From: an uncultured Eubacteriales bacterium
Lineage (GTDB): Bacteria; Bacillota; Clostridia; Monoglobales; Monoglobaceae
Length of the DNA stretch: 23,882 bases
NCBI GenBank assembly: GCA_905201285.1
Contig: CAJKNM010000020.1
Span: 1 to 23,882 of the forward strand
Direction: 5' to 3'
Of the stretch, positions 1 to 6,351 are shown in pieces (the first letter of the stretch is position 1; each line of letters opens with the position of its first letter). The position numbers and the translations under genes are program-made. Under the pieces are notes generated by a model. The model was not told the origin of the DNA. It made no database searches and saw only the letters and a list, made by a program, of their open reading frames with translations.

Positions 1-532
1 CTGCTGTATCACCAAAATCAAAAAAGCTTGAAAACGGGTCTTTTTTAAGTGGGTTGATACCGTTTGTAATATCGGTATACGCTTGGTGATAAGTCATATT
101 GTCCGGCTCTTTTGCATAAGCCGAGCGAATATGGTCTTGTGCAATATTCCACTGCCCTATTGAAGCATTGGCAAGCGCAGAAAGATAGTACCAACGAGCA
201 TTTCTGTCCTCAATACTGTTGAGCAAATTGATTGCCTGTGCATACTGCCCGGTGTTAATAAACTGCGTTACGGAATTTAGATAATCCGGCGCAGAGTTTG
301 CGCTTTTATCGGCTTTTGAGCCATACGGGGAATAATATTCACTTTGATTTGCCGAGCCGTTTTTAATTTGGTCATATGCCGAATTTATTTGCGACATTTT
401 TTCCTCGGCGTTTTTATCGTTAGGATTAAGGTCGGGATGATATTTTTTAGCAAGCTTTTTGTATGCTTTTGTACATTCATCAAGGCTTGCACCGTCAGGC
501 ACACCCAGCACCTTGTATGGATTAGTTATCAT
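1..532 (-). CDS. J-domain (DnaJ-like) protein with TPR-like helices, partial
   Basis: The first 177 codons are visible; the rest lies beyond base 1 of the window. The start ATG (530-532) follows a GAGG ribosome site. The N terminus reads MITNPYKVLGVPDGASLDE and carries a J domain with the diagnostic HPD motif at residues 32-34, the part that stimulates the ATPase of an Hsp70/DnaK partner. After about residue 70 come helical stretches with a tetratricopeptide look (YLNSVTQFINTGQYAQAINL, then RWYYLSALANASIGQWNIA). There is no Gly/Phe-rich linker or CxxCxGxG zinc region in the visible part, so this is not DnaJ itself but a stand-alone J-domain adaptor, a type common in Clostridia beside cell-envelope or sporulation genes. 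It is transcribed away from spoIIGA. The J domain is seen directly; the client is unknown. Confidence 0.85.
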   Translation of the reverse strand, partial: MITNPYKVLGVPDGASLDECTKAYKKLAKKYHPDLNPNDKNAEEKMSQINSAYDQIKNGSANQSEYYSPYGSKADKSANSAPDYLNSVTQFINTGQYAQAINLLNSIEDRNARWYYLSALANASIGQWNIAQDHIRSAYAKEPDNMTYHQAYTDITNGINPLKKDPFSSFFDFGDTA

Positions 533-640
533 ATTAGTTCCTCAATAATTGATTTTATAGAATCTTACCATAGAATTTTTACGCCTTTATTAACAAACTC
601 GGTACAAGGAATAAACATTTATATTAATAAAAGTCTCTGC

Positions 641-715
641 TGTCGCATTTTGTCAGCAAAATTTTTTAATTCTGTCCGTTTTATGACATAAATTTCACCC
701 CGAACGAGTTATAAT
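641..715 (+). promoter_or_regulatory. Putative Spo0A-activated promoter of spoIIGA-sigE
   Basis: A perfect -10 TATAAT (710-715) is preceded by a -35-like ATGACA (683-688) at a 21-bp spacing, too long for plain sigma-A use. Three TGTC-type elements lie upstream: TGTCGCA (641-647), TGTCAGC (651-657) and TGTCCGT (673-679), placed 10 and 22 bp apart, that is on one face of the helix. The Bacillus subtilis spoIIG promoter has the same odd build, with a stretched 22-bp spacer and tandem 0A boxes (consensus TGTCGAA). The elements are seen; Spo0A control is inferred. Confidence 0.55.
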
Positions 716-740
716 ATAACAGACAAGCGGAGGTGAAAAA

Positions 741-1589
741 ATGACGGTTTATATAGACAGCCTGTTTATGACGAATTTCTTTATGGACAGCGTTATTTTC
801 TTTATCTGCGGAATAATTTCCGCACATCGTGTATCCGCCCTGCGCACGCTCGGCGTTTCGGCGCTTTCGGCGCTCTATGGGTCGCTGATGTTCTTTCCCG
901 GGCTTAATTTTATGTATGGTATTATACTTAAAATTATCGTTTCATCTCTGTTGGTTCTTCTCGCATTCGGAAAGAGCCGCTATATAAAATCATTGGTTTC
1001 GTTTTGGCTCACCTGTGCGGCGGCGGGCGGAATCATTCTTGCATTGTCGCTTTTTTCCGACTTCGGAAGGGTTATGCACACAATGATGTCAAACGGCGTT
1101 GTTTATCTGAGCATCAGTCCGATAACTTCGTCAGCGGGAAGCATCCTCTTATACATATTGATGGAGTTGTATCGGCGGATGAGCATAAAAAACTTTTCAA
1201 CAAGCCGTATCAGGCTCACACTTAAGGTTTTATATATCGGAAGGGAATATACACTCACCGGTCTGATTGACACCGGCTGTGAGCTGACAGAGCCGCTTAG
1301 CGGAAAACCTGTCATTGTGGCAGACAGCACGGTTTTTAAAGATATTCCCGTTCCGCTTTCGGAAATAGCAGTCAAAACGGCGGCGGGAACGGCGAAGCTG
1401 AAGCTTATCCTTCCCGACAGTATAGTATGTATGTCGGATGAGTACATAATCGACAGAAAAACCCCTGTCGTGCTGAGTGAAGGCTCGCTATGCCGCGACG
1501 GGTTATACAATGCCGTTATAAACCCATCGGCGCTTACACATACACAGGCAAAACAAGAAATGACAAAAGGTTCGGAGGTTCTCGTATGA
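741..1589 (+). CDS. spoIIGA: Sigma-E processing peptidase SpoIIGA
   Basis: A 282-residue membrane aspartic protease that removes the pro-sequence of pro-sigma-E at the sporulation septum after a signal from the forespore (SpoIIR). The N-terminal half (residues 1-140) is a run of about five hydrophobic segments starting MTVYIDSLFMTNFFMDS, typical of SpoIIGA. The C-terminal half is a pepsin-like half-site with the catalytic triplet DTG at residues 177-179 (GLIDTGCELTEPLSGKPVIV). The length is slightly below the roughly 300 residues of the Bacillus protein. The start ATG follows GGAGGTG at 729-735. The stop TGA overlaps the start of sigE in an ATGA junction, so the two are translationally coupled, the usual arrangement for this protease and its substrate. 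Confidence 0.95.
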   Translation: MTVYIDSLFMTNFFMDSVIFFICGIISAHRVSALRTLGVSALSALYGSLMFFPGLNFMYGIILKIIVSSLLVLLAFGKSRYIKSLVSFWLTCAAAGGIILALSLFSDFGRVMHTMMSNGVVYLSISPITSSAGSILLYILMELYRRMSIKNFSTSRIRLTLKVLYIGREYTLTGLIDTGCELTEPLSGKPVIVADSTVFKDIPVPLSEIAVKTAAGTAKLKLILPDSIVCMSDEYIIDRKTPVVLSEGSLCRDGLYNAVINPSALTHTQAKQEMTKGSEVLV

Positions 1590-2314
1590 AATCAAGGCTT
1601 AAAATTCTTTTATATAAAATTCTAAACTTTATAAGGTCACGTCTGCCCGGCGGTGTGCATTATGTCGGAGGGGGAGACACACTTCCTCCTCCTCTTGATA
1701 AGGATACCGAAGCAAGGTATCTCTCTCAGCTCTCCGACCCTCAGGGACGCGGAAAGGCGAGAAAAATTCTTATTGAGCATAATCTGAGACTGGTTGTATA
1801 CATAGCACGAAAGTTTGAGAACACGGGTATCGGCATTGACGACCTTGTTTCAATCGGAAATATAGGCTTGATTAAGGCTATTAATACATTTAATACCGAT
1901 AAGAACATTAAGCTTGCCACTTATGCGTCACGCTGTATCGAAAACGAAATTCTTATGTATCTAAGAAAGACCAGCAATAACAAGACCGAAATTTCGATTG
2001 ATGAACCGCTTAACGTTGATTGGGACGGAAACGAGCTTCTTCTGTCCGACATTCTCGGAACGGACGATGACATAACCCAGCGCGGCATCGAGGAGGAAAC
2101 CGACCGACAGCTTTTAAAAATCGCCCTCGGGCGGCTTTCAGAGCGCGAGCGCTGTATAATGGAGCTTCGCTTTGGAATCGGCCGCGACGGCAAGGAAAAA
2201 ACGCAAAAAGAGGTTGCTGATATGCTTGGCATATCCCAATCATACATCTCAAGACTTGAAAAGAGAATTATAGTAAGGCTTCGCCGCGACATAGACAGAA
2301 TGATTAATGAATAA
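1586..2314 (+). CDS. sigE: RNA polymerase sporulation sigma factor SigE (pro-sigma-E)
   Basis: This 242-residue early mother-cell sigma factor is made as an inactive precursor. The N-terminal pro-sequence (residues 1 to about 26) is basic and amphipathic, and the conserved HYVGGGDTLPPPL stretch marks the processing point, by analogy with B. subtilis just after Tyr26. Region 2 (NLRLVVYIARKF to ENEILMYLRK, about residues 67-135) and region 4 with its helix-turn-helix (KTQKEVADMLGISQSYISRL, about 207-226) are intact. ATG at 1586 is chosen because GGAGG (1575-1579) lies just upstream; the frame is open for 32 more codons upstream but only as overlap with spoIIGA. sigG, which often follows sigE in Firmicutes, is not next here. 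Confidence 0.97.
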   Translation: MKSRLKILLYKILNFIRSRLPGGVHYVGGGDTLPPPLDKDTEARYLSQLSDPQGRGKARKILIEHNLRLVVYIARKFENTGIGIDDLVSIGNIGLIKAINTFNTDKNIKLATYASRCIENEILMYLRKTSNNKTEISIDEPLNVDWDGNELLLSDILGTDDDITQRGIEEETDRQLLKIALGRLSERERCIMELRFGIGRDGKEKTQKEVADMLGISQSYISRLEKRIIVRLRRDIDRMINE

Positions 2315-2351
2315 TTTTTTTAATATCCTTGAATATTATCCTTTAAAATGA

Positions 2352-2381
2352 ACATAATAACTCCGTACAAAGGAATACAAT
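2352..2381 (+). promoter_or_regulatory. Possible sporulation (sigma-E-like) promoter before the N/Q-rich peptide
   Basis: ACATAAT (2352-2358) and AATACAAT (2374-2381) are separated by 15 bp. The second element differs at one base from the sigma-E/sigma-K type -10 CATACAAT; the first resembles a sigma-E -35 (KCATATT) only partly. Its position just upstream of the small gene and just downstream of sigE makes autocontrol attractive, but the match is weak. Confidence 0.3.
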
Positions 2382-2408
2382 ATAAAAATTTTTACAGGAG
2401 GTTTCCTT

Positions 2409-2519
2409 ATGTCAAACAAAAATAACAACAATAACAATCAGCAGAACAATCAGAATCAGAACAACCAGCAGAACAATAAACAAAACAACAACCAGAATCA
2501 GAACAATCAGTCAAGATAA
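2409..2519 (+). CDS. Small Asn/Gln-rich peptide (36 aa), function unknown
   Basis: A 36-residue reading frame composed almost entirely of Asn and Gln: Met-Ser-Asn-Lys, then blocks of N and Q broken by one Lys, ending QSR. It has no hydrophobic segment, signal peptide or cysteine. Three things argue that it is translated: a perfect AGGAGG ribosome site (2396-2401) at 7-nt spacing, a stem-loop terminator 12 bp after the stop, and mixed use of AAC/AAT and CAG/CAA codons where a simple DNA repeat would use one. I do not recognise the product. Its place after sigE suggests a sporulation role (coat or small spore peptide), which is inference only. It is not an SASP of the alpha/beta type, since the motifs of that family are absent. 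Confidence 0.6.
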   Translation: MSNKNNNNNNQQNNQNQNNQQNNKQNNNQNQNNQSR

Positions 2520-2531
2520 GTAACTAACCTC

Positions 2532-2570
2532 AAAGAGGCACGCGGCAAATTTTTCACCGTGTGCCTCTTT
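2532..2570 (+). terminator. Stem-loop terminator after the N/Q-rich peptide
   Basis: The arms AAAGAGGCACGCGG (2532-2545) and CCGTGTGCCTCTTT (2557-2570) pair over 14 bp with one G-U, around an 11-nt AT-rich loop. The downstream T tract is short. It ends the spoIIGA-sigE-peptide unit. Confidence 0.75.
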
Positions 2571-2689
2571 AATACCCCAAAAACGAATAACTATTATTAT
2601 AAAAGCAATGAAAACCGGTCTAAAAAAGCATATTATTGAGAGTTCACAAAACTTTTTTAGAAAAAAAAGAAATTTTTTTAAAAAAGGTA

Positions 2690-2718
2690 TTGACAAAAAG
2701 GTGAAAACCTTGTATAAT
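2690..2718 (+). promoter_or_regulatory. Consensus sigma-A promoter of the tRNA-Leu/tRNA-Gln unit
   Basis: TTGACA (2690-2695), a 17-bp spacer and TATAAT (2713-2718), a full consensus match, as expected for stable RNA genes. The mature tRNA-Leu begins 34 bp after the -10. Upstream lie poly-A/T tracts that could act as an UP element. Confidence 0.93.
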
Positions 2719-2752
2719 ATACGAGTTGGCTCTGATAGAGCGACATAGAGAT

Positions 2753-2836
2753 GCGAGCATGCTGGAACCGGCAGACAGGCACGTTTGAGGGGCGTGTGCT
2801 TATGGCGTGTGGGTTCAAGTCCCACTGCTCGCACCA
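2753..2836 (+). tRNA. tRNA-Leu (anticodon GAG)
   Basis: The acceptor arms GCGAGCA (2753-2759) and TGCTCGC (2826-2832) pair fully, followed by A and an encoded CCA. The D arm is GCTG...CAGA-like. The anticodon stem CACGT/GCGTG encloses the loop TTGAGGG with anticodon GAG (Leu, CUC/CUU). A long variable arm follows, as in class II leucine tRNAs, and the T arm is GTGGG TTCAAGT CCCAC. The long open frames crossing this tRNA on both strands are spurious. Confidence 0.96.
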
Positions 2837-2842
2837 TTATTT

Positions 2843-2917
2843 TGCCTGATAGTGTAATGGTTAGCACAAGTGACTCTGACTCACTTTGTCTGGGTTCAAA
2901 TCCTAGTCAGGCAGCCA
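2843..2917 (+). tRNA. tRNA-Gln (anticodon CTG)
   Basis: The acceptor arms TGCCTGA (2843-2849) and TCAGGCA (2907-2913) pair fully, followed by G and an encoded CCA. The anticodon stem AGTGA/TCACT encloses the loop CTCTGAC with anticodon CTG (Gln, CAG). The T arm is CTGGG TTCAAAT CCTAG. It starts 6 nt after tRNA-Leu, so both are processed from one precursor. Confidence 0.96.
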
Positions 2918-2922
2918 AACGG

Positions 2923-2955
2923 AAAAACCTGTTGACTCACGTCATCAGGTTTTTT
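2923..2955 (+). terminator. Rho-independent terminator of the tRNA operon
   Basis: AAAAACCTG (2923-2931) pairs with CAGGTTTTT (2946-2954); the stem continues inward, after one T-T mismatch, with TGAC/GTCA around the loop TCAC. It ends in a T tract. Confidence 0.9.
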
Positions 2956-3218
2956 GTTTGCCGATAAACCCGAGTGACGGAAAATAAATTGAATTTTTTT
3001 CGTTCGCGGCGATGACTGCCGAGGGCATTACCCCCCTTGCCCCAAAGGGGCAGAGATTGCGGACAGCGTCTTATTAAAAATGAAATTTTTCGCGTTTTCA
3101 CAATGTTTTCGGCAAGATATTGCTACATTGCCGCAACGGGCGCGGCGGCGGATTTATGGGCTTAGGGCAGTCAGTTCAAAGCAATATCTTGCTGAAAATA
3201 ACTTTTTCGACAGTCTGA
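2956..3218. other. Gene-free, dyad-rich intergenic DNA
   Basis: No convincing gene lies here. An in-frame open stretch reaches upstream from the next gene to about 3080, but it lacks a ribosome site and its residue composition is not protein-like. The stretch holds a short hairpin TGCCCC-AAA-GGGGCA (3038-3052), a symmetric AAAAAT-GAA-ATTTTT (3076-3090) and a pair of 13-bp inverted repeats, GCAAGATATTGCT (3112-3124) and AGCAATATCTTGC (3180-3192), that bracket a GC-rich core. It may be a decayed small repeat element or an RNA gene; I cannot assign it. Confidence 0.5.
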
Positions 3219-3250
3219 AGCTTGACGTAAACGTCAAGCTGTGCTATAAT
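3219..3250 (+). promoter_or_regulatory. Promoter with a palindromic operator over the -35 (rhodanese/PP-loop operon)
   Basis: -35 TTGACG (3222-3227), a 17-bp spacer and -10 TATAAT (3245-3250). A perfect inverted repeat, AGCTTGACGT (3219-3228) and ACGTCAAGCT (3231-3240) around a central AA, covers the -35 box and half of the spacer. A dimeric regulator bound there would occupy the RNA polymerase site. A MerR-type site is possible because such operators lie in the spacer, but MerR promoters usually have 19-20 bp spacers. A short hairpin AGGTC-TTAT-GACCT (3266-3279) follows in the leader. Confidence 0.7.
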
Positions 3251-3304
3251 ACACATTTAAACAACAGGTCTTATGACCTCATTTCATATTCAAAGGTGAA
3301 ACTT

Positions 3305-4441
3305 ATGACTGAGATAAACAAAACGGATGAAATCACACTTGCTGAGCTTGATAAAGCTCAGAATTATCAGCTTGTCGATATACGCGAAGAATATACGTTT
3401 CAGTACGGCTGTATCGATGGTGCAATAAACATTCCTCTTTCCGGATTCGATGAAAGCAAGCTGGATAAAGAAAAAACAATAATTTTATATTGCAAGTCAG
3501 GAATCGTGAGTCTTGACCTCGCTCAAACGCTTCGCGACAAGGGCTTTTCTGCTGTCAGTTTGAAGGAAGGTTATATCGGCTGGCTTCGCCAAAGGCTTTC
3601 AGCCGACAACGATAAAACCGAAGAGGTTGAAAAAAGCATCCGAAAGACCTTTCACAGGTCACTCTTTTCCAAATTCGCCTCTGCCATTAATGAATATGAC
3701 CTTCTTTGCGAGGGCGACCGCGTTGCCGTCTGCATTTCGGGCGGAAAGGATTCGATGCTTATGGCTAAGCTCTTTCAAGAGCTGAAACGCCATAACAAAT
3801 TCCATTTTGAGCTTGTCTTTTTGGTTATGGACCCGGGCTATAACAGCGAAAACCGCGAAATCATAGAACGTAACGCACGTATGCTCAATGTTCCCATAAC
3901 TGTATTTGAAAGTACAATTTTTGACGCGGTCTATAAAATAGAAAAGTCACCCTGTTATGTCTGTGCAAGGATGAGACGCGGCTATCTCTATTCAAAGGCT
4001 AAGGAACTCGGCTGTAACAAAATAGCGCTCGGTCACCACTTCGATGATGTTATAGAAACAATTCTGATGAGTATGCTATACAGCGGACAGATTCAGAATA
4101 TGATGCCGAAGCTCAAAAGCACCAACTTCGAAGGGATGGAGCTTATCAGACCTATGTATCATATAAGAGAGGACGATATTAAGCGCTGGCGTGATTTTAA
4201 CGACCTCCACTTTATACAATGTGCGTGTAAGTTCACCGACACCTGTACATCAGAGGCCTGTTTGACTTCAAGCAGGACGGGGTCAAAGCGTATGGAGATA
4301 AAGCACCTGATAGCGGACTTAAAAAAGGTGAATCCTCAGGTTGAAAGCAACATTTTCAGAAGTATGCAGAATGTGAATCTCGAAACCGTGATTGCTTACA
4401 AGGATAAAACAGGAACTCACAGCTTTTTGGAAAATTATTAA
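3305..4441 (+). CDS. Rhodanese domain fused to a TtcA-like PP-loop tRNA thiolation ATPase
   Basis: A 378-residue two-domain protein. Residues about 8-100 form a rhodanese domain with the active loop CKSGIVS (Cys63 as the persulfide carrier). From about residue 118 a PP-loop ATPase follows: SGGKDS at 145-150 activates the target base by adenylation, and the CYVCARMRR motif (Cys217, Cys220) plus a later cysteine in QCACKF (306/308) match the cysteines of the TtcA/TilS-like thiolation family, where TtcA uses three to hold a 4Fe-4S cluster. GHHFDDVIET (243-252) is also typical. The probable role is transfer of sulfur to a tRNA base, with the rhodanese domain as built-in donor. ATG 3305 is chosen because AAAGGTG precedes it by 6 nt and the promoter lies directly upstream. 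It is the first gene of an operon with tcdA. Confidence 0.88.
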   Translation: MTEINKTDEITLAELDKAQNYQLVDIREEYTFQYGCIDGAINIPLSGFDESKLDKEKTIILYCKSGIVSLDLAQTLRDKGFSAVSLKEGYIGWLRQRLSADNDKTEEVEKSIRKTFHRSLFSKFASAINEYDLLCEGDRVAVCISGGKDSMLMAKLFQELKRHNKFHFELVFLVMDPGYNSENREIIERNARMLNVPITVFESTIFDAVYKIEKSPCYVCARMRRGYLYSKAKELGCNKIALGHHFDDVIETILMSMLYSGQIQNMMPKLKSTNFEGMELIRPMYHIREDDIKRWRDFNDLHFIQCACKFTDTCTSEACLTSSRTGSKRMEIKHLIADLKKVNPQVESNIFRSMQNVNLETVIAYKDKTGTHSFLENY

Positions 4442-4454
4442 CGGGAGGCAAACA

Positions 4455-5207
4455 ATGCTTAATCAATTTTCACGAACAGAATTATTGCTCGGCAGGGAAG
4501 CAATGGAAAGACTTCAAAATTCACGCGTTGCCGTATTCGGGATAGGCGGTGTCGGCGGTTACACCGTTGAGGCCCTTGTCAGAAGCGGGGTCGGCACTAT
4601 TGACATAATCGATGACGATAAGGTATGTCTGACAAATATCAACCGTCAGATTTATGCAACGAGAAAGACAGTCGGCAAGTATAAAGTTGACGTTGCTGAG
4701 GAAAGATGCCTTGAAATCAACCCTGATGTCACAATAAACAAACACAGGACGTTTTACTCTCCCGAAACCTCGGCGGAATTTGACTTTAGCGAATATGACT
4801 ATGTTGTTGACGCAATCGACACAGTAACGGGAAAGCTTGAACTCGTTGAAAACGCGTATAAGACAAAAACCCCGATTATAAGCTCAATGGGCGCGGGGAA
4901 TAAGCTTGATGCCTCTGCCTTTGAGGTGACGGATATATACAAAACCTCGGTTTGCCCGCTTGCAAGGGTTATGCGATATGAGCTTAAAAAACGCAGAATT
5001 CCGAAACTTAAAGTCGTATATTCAAAAGAAAAACCAATCACCCCTACCGAGGATATGGCGATAAGCTGTAAGGCACACTGTATCTGCCCGCCCGGAACGG
5101 CACGAAAATGTACCCAGCGCCGCCAAGTTCCCGGAAGCACTGCGTTTGTTCCGTCGGTTGTCGGTCTGATAATAGCAGGCGAGGTAATAAAAGATTTAAC
5201 AAAATAG
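4455..5207 (+). CDS. tcdA: tRNA threonylcarbamoyladenosine dehydratase TcdA (ThiF/E1 family)
   Basis: A 250-residue ThiF/MoeB-type E1-like enzyme. It has the N-terminal lead FSRTELLLGREAMERL, the ATP-binding glycine loop GIGGVGG (29-35), DDDKVCLTNINRQ (53-65) and the DAIDTVTGKLEL segment. In E. coli TcdA (CsdL) uses ATP to cyclise t6A at position 37 of ANN-decoding tRNAs to ct6A. The ending VPSVVGLIIAGEVIKDL is the usual family close. ATG 4455 follows GGGAGG (4443-4448) and lies 13 bp after the thiolation gene, so the two are cotranscribed. In E. coli tcdA sits with the CsdA-CsdE sulfur relay; here the sulfur-handling partner is the rhodanese/PP-loop fusion. A broader ThiF role cannot be excluded. 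Confidence 0.9.
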   Translation: MLNQFSRTELLLGREAMERLQNSRVAVFGIGGVGGYTVEALVRSGVGTIDIIDDDKVCLTNINRQIYATRKTVGKYKVDVAEERCLEINPDVTINKHRTFYSPETSAEFDFSEYDYVVDAIDTVTGKLELVENAYKTKTPIISSMGAGNKLDASAFEVTDIYKTSVCPLARVMRYELKKRRIPKLKVVYSKEKPITPTEDMAISCKAHCICPPGTARKCTQRRQVPGSTAFVPSVVGLIIAGEVIKDLTK

Positions 5208-5231
5208 GCAGGAATATATAAAAAATCTCTG

Positions 5232-5261
5232 AAAAAAAGCCGGCGTGTGCCGGCTTTTTTT
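5232..5261 (+). terminator. Rho-independent terminator after tcdA
   Basis: The hairpin GCCGGC (5239-5244), loop GTGT, GCCGGC (5249-5254) is flanked by seven A and seven T, so the stem can extend and could also work for the minus strand. Confidence 0.93.
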
Positions 5262-5302
5262 ATAACATTTTATTTCTCAGGCTTGAAAGGCTGTTTAGTG
5301 CA

Positions 5303-6169
5303 TCATTCTTTTATGTTATTAACTTCCTTATTTAAAAAATCAATAAAATTATAATATTCGATGCGTCGGCGGTCAATATCATTTAAGCCGATTTCATCAA
5401 GTCTTTTAAGTTCGTCAATCGGATTGCATATAGGAAAGTCACTTCCGAAAAAGACTCTGTCCGTTCCGAACTTTCCAAGCATTTTTCTGACGCCCTCGGG
5501 GGATACAAAGTTCATCGTGCTTGAAATATCATAATAAACTCTGTCGCACACCGGTATAACATCCAATGAATCCTTCCAGTGCATATAGCCGCCCATATGT
5601 GCCGCTATTACGGTAAGTCCGGGCACTGCGTCAAGAACATTCCTCAATTTATCAGCGGTTGAATATTTCATAACTCTATCGCCCATATGAAACAAAACCG
5701 GCATTTTCATTCTTGCGGCTTCCTTATATATTTCAATCAGCTTTGGGTCATCCATATTTGTCTTCTGAAAATCCGGATGAAACTTTATTCCCTTTAATCC
5801 AAGCGTTTTCATTCTCGCAATCTCAGCTTTATAGTCCTCATTATCACGATGAAGCGTTCCGAAGCCAATCAGACTGTCATCCTTTTCACAAACGCTTGAT
5901 ATAAATGTATTGATACTCTCTGTCTGTGACGGAGTAATCGCCGGTGAGCACACCAGCTGCATCGTCACACTTCGGTTTTTATACACACCGCTCCTCACTC
6001 TGTATAGCTCAGAGACCTTCCCGCAGGTATACATTGGTGCCTCATAATATTTACTGACATTATCCCTTGCCTTTTCAGCAATCCCGTCCGGGAAGATATG
6101 CGTATGAGCATCAACCACCGGAAGCATCTCATATTCACTGTCAGCCTGTATAATTGAGCTTGTATTCAT
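5303..6169 (-). CDS. Amidohydrolase-2 family metal-dependent hydrolase
   Basis: A 288-residue TIM-barrel hydrolase of the amidohydrolase-2 type (ACMSD/TIM-barrel group). Metal and catalytic features are present: DAHTHIF (His22, His24), GIKFHPDF (around His131), FHMGD (His161), AAHMGG (His191) and FGSDFP (Asp244). It lacks a signal peptide, so it is cytoplasmic. The family includes decarboxylases and hydrolases of small acids; the substrate cannot be read from the sequence. ATG 6169 is preceded by AAGGAGA at 7-nt spacing, which favours it over the internal Met15. It has its own promoter and lies downstream of the lysR gene on the same strand, so it may be a target of that regulator. Confidence 0.85.
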   Translation of the reverse strand: MNTSSIIQADSEYEMLPVVDAHTHIFPDGIAEKARDNVSKYYEAPMYTCGKVSELYRVRSGVYKNRSVTMQLVCSPAITPSQTESINTFISSVCEKDDSLIGFGTLHRDNEDYKAEIARMKTLGLKGIKFHPDFQKTNMDDPKLIEIYKEAARMKMPVLFHMGDRVMKYSTADKLRNVLDAVPGLTVIAAHMGGYMHWKDSLDVIPVCDRVYYDISSTMNFVSPEGVRKMLGKFGTDRVFFGSDFPICNPIDELKRLDEIGLNDIDRRRIEYYNFIDFLNKEVNNIKE

Positions 6170-6221
6170 TTCTGATTCTCCTTGATTTTATGTTACTAAC
6201 ATGGTTATAACCCGATGTTTA

Positions 6222-6249
6222 AGTATAATAATGCTGTTTAAATTTTCAG
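6222..6249 (-). promoter_or_regulatory. Putative promoter of the amidohydrolase gene, with nearby palindromes
   Basis: Read on the minus strand: CTGAAA, 16 bp, TATACT. Between the promoter and the start codon lie two adjacent palindromes, GGTTATAACC (6203-6212) and TGTTACTAACA (6191-6201), at positions where a repressor could act. Confidence 0.5.
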
Positions 6250-6351
6250 GCACATACTCGAAAATCTTTGCCGGAGACTTCACAGCCGCCTATACCGCGC
6301 TATAAAACCTCAGTTAAAAAGACCTTTGGCGCAGCCGAAATTCCTTCTGAC

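Noticed and set aside
1490..1585. 32-codon upstream extension of sigE
   Set aside because: It overlaps spoIIGA fully; the pro-sequence with its cleavage motif starts at ATG 1586 behind GGAGG.
2619..2661. 10-bp inverted repeat TCTAAAAAAG/CTTTTTTAGA before the tRNA promoter
   Set aside because: Made of A/T runs with a 23-nt loop; likely chance in AT-rich DNA, at most a weak terminator or UP-element effect.
2511..2967. Open frames on both strands across the tRNA genes
   Set aside because: They are translations of tRNA-Leu and tRNA-Gln, a common annotation artefact.
3219..3250. Firm assignment of the palindrome to a MerR-family regulator
   Set aside because: The position would fit but the promoter spacer is 17 bp, not the 19-20 bp typical of MerR control, and no MerR gene lies in the window.
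3080..3304. 75-codon N-terminal extension of the rhodanese/PP-loop gene
   Set aside because: It runs through the promoter and palindrome, has no ribosome site, and the rhodanese domain begins shortly after ATG 3305, which has AAAGGTG.
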